From the NCBI RefSeq assembly GCF_040712315.1, contig NC_134018.1, forward strand, positions 13,722,835-13,786,834: 64,000 nt of DNA, read 5' to 3'. Each line of letters opens with the position of its first letter. Positions within the stretch are counted from its first letter, which is position 1. Source of the DNA: Castanea sativa (lineage: Eukaryota; Streptophyta; Magnoliopsida; Fagales; Fagaceae). A program made the position numbers and the translations under genes. The notes under the pieces are model-generated. The model made no database searches, was not told where the DNA came from, and saw only the letters and a program-made list of their open reading frames with translations. This document shows, in pieces, positions 56,959-64,000 of the stretch.

Positions 56959-58199
56959 TGGAGGAGGGTATTTGTCTACCTTTGGAGGTGTGGCAGGAAT
57001 CTTGGCTAAATTTTGGGTGATTACCAAAGGTGAGTGAAGTCGCCACCAATCATTGGGTTTTTCTAAGGTGTGATTGGTCACTTGTTTTTTGTTGATTTTA
57101 TTACCGATCCTAAGCTAAGAAAAATAAAATTTTTCCTAATCTAATGTGGATGGCAAAAAATTTTGATTCTTGAGTTTCGAAGTTTGGTTACTTGTGGGAA
57201 AGGTGTTAGGCAACCCACAATGCCTATTTGAGGGCAGTCCTTTGTTTTGATAAAACCATAATTTTCAGAGATTGGCAGTATAAAACATGATTTTGGCTTT
57301 CTCTTTTGGGGCTTTGCATGCATGGGGGGCTTTGATGTTTGGCTTTTGAAAGGGTGTGGTCCCAATCTAGGCTTTCCTAAGGCATTCGGGCAAAGTACCA
57401 GATTTCCAAGGTGAAAATTCGACAACGTGTCACCTTACTTTCACGGTGGAAATTAGGCATCGCTTTGCCTTAGGTGACATGGACTATGACGATCACATCG
57501 GAAGGGGGTGAGCAGGTATATATATATAAATACATTATGCACAATGCGAGCACACAGAGCAGGAAAATAAATTCCTACATCCCTAAAGCATGGCACAAAA
57601 TATAGGTGCAGGAAAGTAAACAGGGTTCTCCATACTCTAGAGATGAGGATGAATGGTACATGACATGATATATCTAATACAACCCATCTAAGAGAGAAAG
57701 GAGGGAGGAAGGAAGGGGGTTTAAAAGAGTACATAACCAAATGGGAGTGGCTAGACCCCTAAACCTACTGAACATGGTCACTTGGCTCATATTTACATGC
57801 TCGTGTCCTTGCCCTTTTTTGCTTGTGCCTGGGAGGTCATGCGCTAGCTCCATGCATCTTCGCTCCATGTGTATACATGCAAAGGCAAAGACAAGCAACT
57901 AGCAGATAAGCAATGGAAGGAAAAAGATGCAAAGAGCATGTGAAAGAGACATAGAGCAGATAGCATGATAGACATGGCAAGCATAGCATATGGCAGGAGA
58001 CATGACAAGCAACGAGATAAAAAAACAAACAAGAAAGCAAGAAGGCAGACCGGCAAGCAAGCAAACAAGAAAAAAGACAAACAAGCGAATGGGCAAACAA
58101 AGGGTGGTGTCCATAGGGGATAAATGTAGGTTTGAATCGAATGTCCATGACTTCATTGTATTGAAGCATAGACGACACACTAGCAAGCAAGACTCATGC

Positions 58200-59080
58200 A
58201 TGGACATGTGAGCAAGCATGTAAAGGTGCATAGAAAGTCAACGGGTGGCGCAAACAAGCATGGTAAGCATAGCATCACGCGGAGAGGAAAATGGAAGGGT
58301 ACACACGGAGCTACCTAACATCCAGAGATGCCTCCCAAATGGTTACATCCGAACAAGGCCTCATAGGTGTCGAATGTAACCACACAAGGTCAAGCCCGCA
58401 AAGAAACATGGCAAAGCCTAGAATAAGAGAGGCTAGCACAAGCATAAAGGATAGAAGCAAGCAAGTATAGACATGCAAATAAGGATGATCCAAACCCTTT
58501 GATGTGGGCCTTGGGGTATGGACGATGACAAAGACCATAGGGTCTCGATCGGGTCCTAACTGTTAGGCTAAAACTCAAGAAAAAGAGACAAAAGCAACAA
58601 AAGGGCTACAATAGCACATGACGTGACAAACATAGGCTAGGTCTAGGCACACAAACATGGCATGGAGTGCACAAGCACATGGAAGATAGCATAAAGCAAG
58701 TAGAGAACATAGATCTAAGCACGTAGGCGTGTGAAAACATAGATCTAGATATATAGGCACAAAAACATCCACGTAAACATGTAGATCTAGCACATAATAA
58801 TGGAAGAACATGAATCCAAGCATACAAGCATGTGAAGACAAGGATCTAACCATATAGCATGGAAACACACACATAAACATAGATCCAAGCAAGGCATAGC
58901 CAACAACATTATACAAGCATGTGAGCATGTAACCCTAACATCAACATAGAACAAAAAGAGGAACATGGCATAGGAAAACATGGCGTAAAGCATAAAGCAT
59001 ACAGATCGAGACAAAAAGACATGTAAACAAGCATAGAAACATGGATCTAGGCCAAGAACATGCTAGGAACAAGATAAAGC
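58200..59080. repeat. CATG/AAGCA-rich expansion block of LTR X
   Basis: About 880 bp made of degenerate short words (ACATGG, AAGCATG, ACATAGATCTA, CACATAAACAT), present here but absent from the 506-2843 copy, which passes directly from its ~1830 to the equivalent of ~59080. Words such as acatagatctaa/gc recur at 58709, 58739, 58783 and 58873, which suggests growth by replication slippage. Cys/Leu-rich minus-strand frames here are a by-product. Confidence 0.6.
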
Positions 59081-59968
59081 AAGAAACACGCTAGATAAAA
59101 CAATAAATCATGTTATTAAGGCAAAAAGAGCAAGATAAATCCTAGAAAAAGATTTAGAAGGTTAGGGGTGTGGATGGTAGTTATAAAGCTACATCCATAC
59201 CCCTAAACCCCAAATCTAAGATGTAGAACCAAGGAAAATAAGATTGGGTATAAGAAAAATACCTTGTATTTTTTGTGAAAATGGAAGAATCAAGAGTCTT
59301 TGATGTATTTTTTGTGTGTTTCTTGTATTTGGAAGAGAGAAAAAAAATGTGTAGAAAACGTCTAAGCAAAGAGCGAAACCTAGGGAGACCTCCTTTTTTT
59401 TTTTTTTTTTTCATTTTTTTCATTATTTTAGGTCTAGTGGGTGCCTGGGGCTATTTCTAGCCCGACACACTTTTCAGGCGGCAACCCTTCAAGGGCCGCC
59501 ATCCTCAACTTCTTTTGATTGGGTTAATCTTGACACCCTTGGAAATATCTTGACTTCTTGATTCTGAAAAGGTATGGAACTTAGAAATCCAACAGTCGGA
59601 TCAAAAGCTATGGCTCTGGGAAGTTAGCGGTGCATTGATCGGTGCATTATCCTAGTTTTTATGATATCTTGGTCGTTCTAACTCCGATTTTGACTCGTGA
59701 ATAGCCGTTGGAATGAGAATTTGATTATCTTCGCAATGGCATTCGTTTCGACCTGTTCTAACGATCGAATCAAAATTAGGGTTTCTGGGCCCACTAAAGG
59801 TGTTTTGGTCATTTTGGCTAGAAAAGGCACTTTAGGTGCTCTAGTGTCCGAATGGATTGCGCCATATCATTTTGGATGTTCTCGTGGCCCTATGGAAAGA
59901 AAATAACATTTTTGAATTTTTCGGGGTCTAGCACGCAAATCAAGGGCGGACAAAATACAGTATCAACA

Positions 59969-61095
59969 CCCTTATATGAGGATGTTGGATAATTTGATTG
60001 GGGTTTGAATTGTCTCCCCCCATATGTGGATGTTGGGTAATTTGATTGGGGTTTGAAGTGTCTCCCTTTATATGTGGATGTTAGGTAATTTGGGATTTCT
60101 GTAGTATCCTCACTCCAAATATCATACCCTGCAAAGGACATCATACCCATTAGCTCTTCCCAAGTCATCATAAAGCATTCGGGTAGGTCATAGATCAACA
60201 CAAACTGCTCATCTTCTCATTTCGCTTTAGACATCAAACAATTAATCCTTAGTCCTCTCCCAAAATTGTGGTTGGGCAAGGAGTTATTTTTTTATATTAG
60301 GCCTTGTAGGTGGTGCAATCACCTTAGTGTCTATTAAATCTTGGATTGCATGACGAAGGTAAAAACACCTGTCAGTGTCATGGTCTGGGCCTTAATGGTA
60401 GGCACACCTTTTACTCACATCAAACTTTGCAAGTAATGGGTTTGGGATTGGTTTTGGGTCTAAGGGTTTTAGTAACCCCTTTGATTTTAGTTTTTCAAAT
60501 ACTTGACTCATTGGAATATACAGCTCATGAAATTCCCTCCTAGACCTTGGAGGCGGCCCTTGTGATATTTGCACTAGGGAAATAAGTTGGTAGGGATCAT
60601 TTTTATATATAATTTTGGGAGCAATCTTACATCTGGGAAAAGAGAGAGCAACTGGTAATCCATGAAATCTTCCATCTTGTAGACCCTTTTGATCATCTCC
60701 TCCATCTTACTTATTTTCTCATTAATCTTCTTCTCACTCTATGAGATAGGGGGATTCTGATCAATATTGTTTTCCTCTTGGCTACCCTTCAGGTTCTAAA
60801 ACTACTATACGATAAGGTTCATGTCTTCCCTTAACTAAATTTGGCTTGCTACCACAGTGTTTAGTAGCTCTTGAGTGGTCATTGGCTCTTTAGTGTTTTG
60901 GTGCTCTTCCCCCCTCTCCCATGGTGACAGAGTCTTCAGATTTCTTGTGTCATGGGCTGTCTTGCAAATCGAACACAGGGTTGAGGTGTTGTAACTATGG
61001 AGTGCTTTATACTCAAGGGCTTCAGTACTATGAAGGGCTTGGAATTGGAACTGCTAGCTTGGCTATCGTTCTTGGATTCTCTTTGGAGTTTTCCC
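59969..61095 (-). pseudogene. Gag of family Y2
   Basis: Homologous to 7979-9093. The frame 59890-60201 codes for LIYDLPECFMMTWEELMG and repeats of YLTSTYKG type. The frame 60392-60574 codes for FEKLKSKGLLKPLD and ends in the knuckle start CAYH. Stops and a frameshift after CAYH have destroyed the zinc-knuckle reading frame. The 48 bp repeat region near 59969-60090 is where LTR X inserted. Confidence 0.8.
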
Positions 61096-61672
61096 TCTGA
61101 TCTTGACCAAACTCTCCTCTAAGAAAAGGCTTAGTTGGGTCAAACAAAGCTTAGTCCCCATCTATATCAATCTACCAACCAAACAAACACACATAGAATG
61201 CAATGCAATTTTAACACAAGCTGACCCAAGGATAGGTTCTAAGTCATTACATTGTAGGGTGGGTTTGTTGTTTTATTGTTTCCAATACCTAGGACATTAC
61301 ACCTCCCAACTTGTAATGTTATGAACATTACGTTGGTCCAAACGGCATGATCTATCCTTTTTAGTCAACAAAAAATGATCCAGTGTCTTTGGGCTATGAG
61401 TTGGTGAGTTCACCACTAGGTACCCGAATCTAATGAAGGCTGGTGATCCATGGTTACTACCACCATATATTGAGATGGGTACAAGCATATTTGTTGTTTT
61501 GATGGCACACAATATAATAGTTAGGGAAAGCTTTTAACAACCAACATGGCAACTTCTAACAAAATATTATACAAATAAAACAAGACATAAGGAACCAAAA
61601 AAAGCATCCTACAAAAACACAAGGGTATATAATTGGTCATTTGAAGTCTAATGTGAAGCTTAGTTCTCGATA

Positions 61673-61692
61673 TCCCCAGCGGAGTCCCCACT
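61673..61692 (-). other. Primer-binding site of family Y2
   Basis: Minus strand TGGGGACTCCGCTGGGGAT, identical to that of Y1, directly beside the LTR end at 61694. Confidence 0.7.
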
Positions 61693-61693
61693 A

Positions 61694-63763
61694 TGAGAGA
61701 CTGAGATAAAACTCCTAAGGGTGCTCTCAAAAAAGGGGTGAGGTATCGACATCTTCCCTTTTCAAGATTATACATGGAGTCAACACTTATTTTTTTTGTT
61801 TTAAAAAAATAAGAAAAAAGAAAAGAATACACTAAGTACATACTTGAATATTACAACCTCTCATCAATTTGAATAAATTACAATTTAATAAAATGAAATA
61901 TACATGGCTTTGTTTCCTAGATTACAATCTATAAAAATAAATAAATAAAGGATAACACACTATCCTAAGAACCAAAATCTAGATTCGGGGGCTAGGTTAC
62001 AGAATGGAAAAGTGTTAGGCACCCGTTGTACCCAAATGAAGTCTGGTCTTTTAGACTCAAAATAACCATTTATATACCCATTTGAATGATGCATTATAAT
62101 GACATATTGAAATTCCCAAATTTAAGATTAATTCATTCTTTAAGAATTTAAACTCGGCAATTTTTTTATTTAAAAAAGAAACACAATATTTGACATTGAA
62201 GAAAACATTTTTTTTATTATAAAAAAGGTTCAAATCTATATTTTGATGAAAAATACAGACTAGTTTTTATATGTTGAAAAATGTCAGATCTATATTTAAT
62301 GAAAATATAGATCTGTTTTACAAAAAAAATTTGGATCTATATTTTATGAAAATACAAATCTGTTTTGTATGCAGAAAAATTACAGATCTATATTTAATGA
62401 AAATATAAATCAGTTTTGATATGTAGAAAAATTTAGATTTATATTTAATGAAAATACAAATCAGTTTCCTTCGCAGAAAAATTTCAGCTTTGTATTTAAT
62501 GAAAATACAGATCAGTTTTTTTTATATAGAAACAATTCCGTTGTATTTAATGTAAATACAAATTTGTTTTGTATGCCGAAAAATTTCAAATATGTATTTA
62601 ATGAAAATATAGATCTGATTTTTTATTGTTATTCTTTTTTTCTTTTACAAAAATGTTTTTGGTAGTTTATTGCAAATCTCAAAATTTAAAGAAGAATCAA
62701 ATCTTAAACTCAGACATGATAATCAACTACTAAAAGAAATCGAATTAAGCATGTGAACATGACAGAATAAAAAATGAACAAGATTCTATGGACAATGAGT
62801 AAAATCAAACATACATCCATGAAAATATGCGATGAACAGAACATATATATCAAATAGGGAAGAAAAGAATAAACAAAAGCGTGAGATTAAGGACATACTT
62901 GCATGAATGTACCCTTCAATGAAAGAATATTTTAGAAATCAAAGAAGTTCAACCTCTTTGAGATCTAAAATATGTTCACTTACGGAAAAAAAATTCTTAA
63001 GGCCAAGGTTTCTAGAACGTCTTTAAGGTAAGGGGAGCAAAGAAGTTAGAAAAAGAAGGGGCCCCAATTTCTGATGTTTATTCCCTATTTATAGAGGTTG
63101 GATGCTTGTAAAATAAGCATAATTGGATCAGATATGAATTGGGTTGCGTCCTTATCCCTAAAAATTCAAAAGGGATGTGTTATCTTAATTAGAATGGCAG
63201 GGCCTGGAAATTGTGCCAATCCACACTCCAAGAAAGTGCCAAGCCCAATTCCTAGCTTTGTTTAGATTTGGACTCTGTTTTAGGGATTTTCTCAGTCGGG
63301 AATTGCACCTAGATGAATTTCTAACTCGTATTCTAAAATTAATCCCTTTTATTTTGATAATCAGGTCTTTAAATCAATAATTATCTAATAGATAAATATT
63401 CTAAAAAGACTTAATTATCAACAATTCCCTTGTTATATAATTATCCATTTTATTCCCATGCAAGCAGGCGTATTCTTGGTAAAAACCAACGACCAATCAC
63501 ATAATTATTTAACTAATTTTAATTATTTAACCAATCAGAATTAATTTCAATTAATCACATGTGATCGGTTTCACCCCTATACAATGCATACAGACTATGA
63601 ATATTTGATTTTGTGATATCTTTCAATCTGAATTGGGCATACTGTCGCGACCGTTAGAAACTTAAGATCATTTTTATAATATGCAATGGATAATTAATGC
63701 TTGTAATAGTCATTTTAGTCATCTTCCAAAATCAAATTATAGGTGCAAAATCGAGTGTCTACA
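61694..63763 (-). mobile_element. 5' LTR of family Y2 (2,070 bp)
   Basis: The ends are TG (61694, two bases from the PBS) and ..GTGTCTACA at 63763 (TGTAGACACTCG on the minus strand). The PBS-proximal 1.25 kb matches 9765-10960 of Y1. It contains the 53 bp minisatellite (62225-62620). No second LTR exists in the window, so no target duplication can be checked. Confidence 0.75.
62225..62620. repeat. About 53 bp minisatellite within LTR Y2
   Basis: Seven or eight copies of the TATTTAATGAAAATA(C/T)A(G/A)AT unit, the counterpart of 10325-10680. Single copies differ between the two arrays, so both have kept mutating after the elements separated. Confidence 0.8.
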
Positions 63764-64000
63764 ATAGTGAAACATAGAGTTTCTCAAAGTAAATACCATG
63801 AAACTATATGCTATAATCTGTGAGCACTAACAATATGATTCCAAATTTATGAAATCTAACATAATGTAATTTATCACAAATATACCACATTACCATATTG
63901 ACCAGTCAGGGGATCCACCCATTTACAATTAGCATGATATTGTCATCTCTGGTATGCAGTCTTTTGGCCCCATGGGCAACAGCCTCACCCATACTCTCAA
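63764..64000. other. Flank of the Y2 LTR, no gene seen
   Basis: AT-rich sequence outside the element; too short to interpret. Confidence 0.4.

Larger units (their letters stand above)
56751..59968 (-). mobile_element. Solo LTR of family X (3.2 kb) inserted in Y2 gag
   Basis: The ends are TGTAGACACCC at 56751 and TATCAACA ending at 59968. The gag sequence is uninterrupted if the unit is removed. A 4 bp direct repeat ccct flanks it (56747-56750 and 59969-59972). The site lies in the 48 bp gag tandem repeat. It is collinear with 506-2843 but about 900 bp longer because of the block 58200-59080. It contains a (CT)n run of 70 bp at 56886-56955. With no internal region on either side it is a solo LTR. 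Strand is taken from the PBS beside the 506-2843 copy. Confidence 0.85.
56053..61693 (-). mobile_element. Family Y2 Ty3/gypsy (Tat/Ogre-like) element, truncated
   Basis: Collinear with Y1: primer-binding site (61673-61692), gag (59969-61095), gag tail and spacer (56360-56750), protease (56053-56358). The region is interrupted by a 3.2 kb family X solo LTR at 56751-59968. It lacks linker, RT, RNase H, integrase and 3' LTR. Its 5' LTR is 61694-63763. Confidence 0.85.

Noticed and set aside
56719..57081. Frames with Arg-Glu or Ser-Leu dipeptide repeats
   Set aside because: Produced entirely by the (CT)n microsatellite inside the family X LTR.
57674..59014. Cys/Leu/His-rich minus-strand frames of 70-117 codons
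   Set aside because: Low-complexity CATG-rich LTR sequence is open in several overlapping frames at once, has no domain and is absent from the other LTR copy.

Overview
The window is nuclear DNA from a flowering plant. It is AT-rich, has GT-AG introns, a seven-exon plant terpene synthase, and a dense layer of plant transposons. The terpene synthase type and the transposon mix suggest a woody eudicot. Fagaceae (oak or chestnut) is only a guess. I see one intact protein-coding gene in 64 kb; nearly everything else recognisable is a mobile element or its remains.

Layout. 1-2843: part of a minus-strand LTR retrotransposon (family X), namely a stretch of internal sequence, a primer-binding site and a 2.3 kb LTR. 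2844-15275: a dead minus-strand Ty3/gypsy element of Tat/Ogre type (family Y, copy Y1), with gag, protease, an acidic linker and a reverse transcriptase. Younger elements sit inside it: a 1.4 kb LTR in the RT (3577-4996), a second LTR of the same family (12548-13974) and a 501 bp hAT-type MITE (11902-12402), the last two within its own LTR. 16258-20036: a Helitron with typical 5' TC and 3' hairpin-CTAG ends and possible captured exons. 20-32 kb: intergenic DNA with tRNA-derived SINE-like pieces, tandem duplications and one unrecognised, possibly transcribed locus (23.7-27 kb). 32900-35368: an intact TPS-a type sesquiterpene synthase on the plus strand. 38-39.5 kb: a Copia gag fragment interrupted by an 817 bp Mutator-like MITE. 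40185-44320: a 4.1 kb structure with inverted arms of about 475 bp and a LINE 3' end in its loop. 44552-47976: a hAT transposon with an internally deleted transposase and an 8 bp target duplication. 49-52.3 kb: a MITE, a TTTTGACCCC minisatellite and a Copia fragment. 56053-63763: a second family Y element (Y2), truncated in its protease, with a 3.2 kb solo LTR of family X inserted in its gag.

How it fits together. The terpene synthase stands alone, and no other metabolic gene is visible to form a cluster with it. Its product should act on farnesyl diphosphate in the cytosol. The transposons form a readable nesting history: families X and Y meet twice, with X inserted into Y each time. Several insertions carry clean target-site duplications of the length expected for their class (10 bp Mutator-like; 8 bp hAT, twice; 5 bp LTR; A/T for the Helitron), which makes those boundaries reliable. 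I found no rRNA, tRNA gene, CRISPR array or organellar segment.
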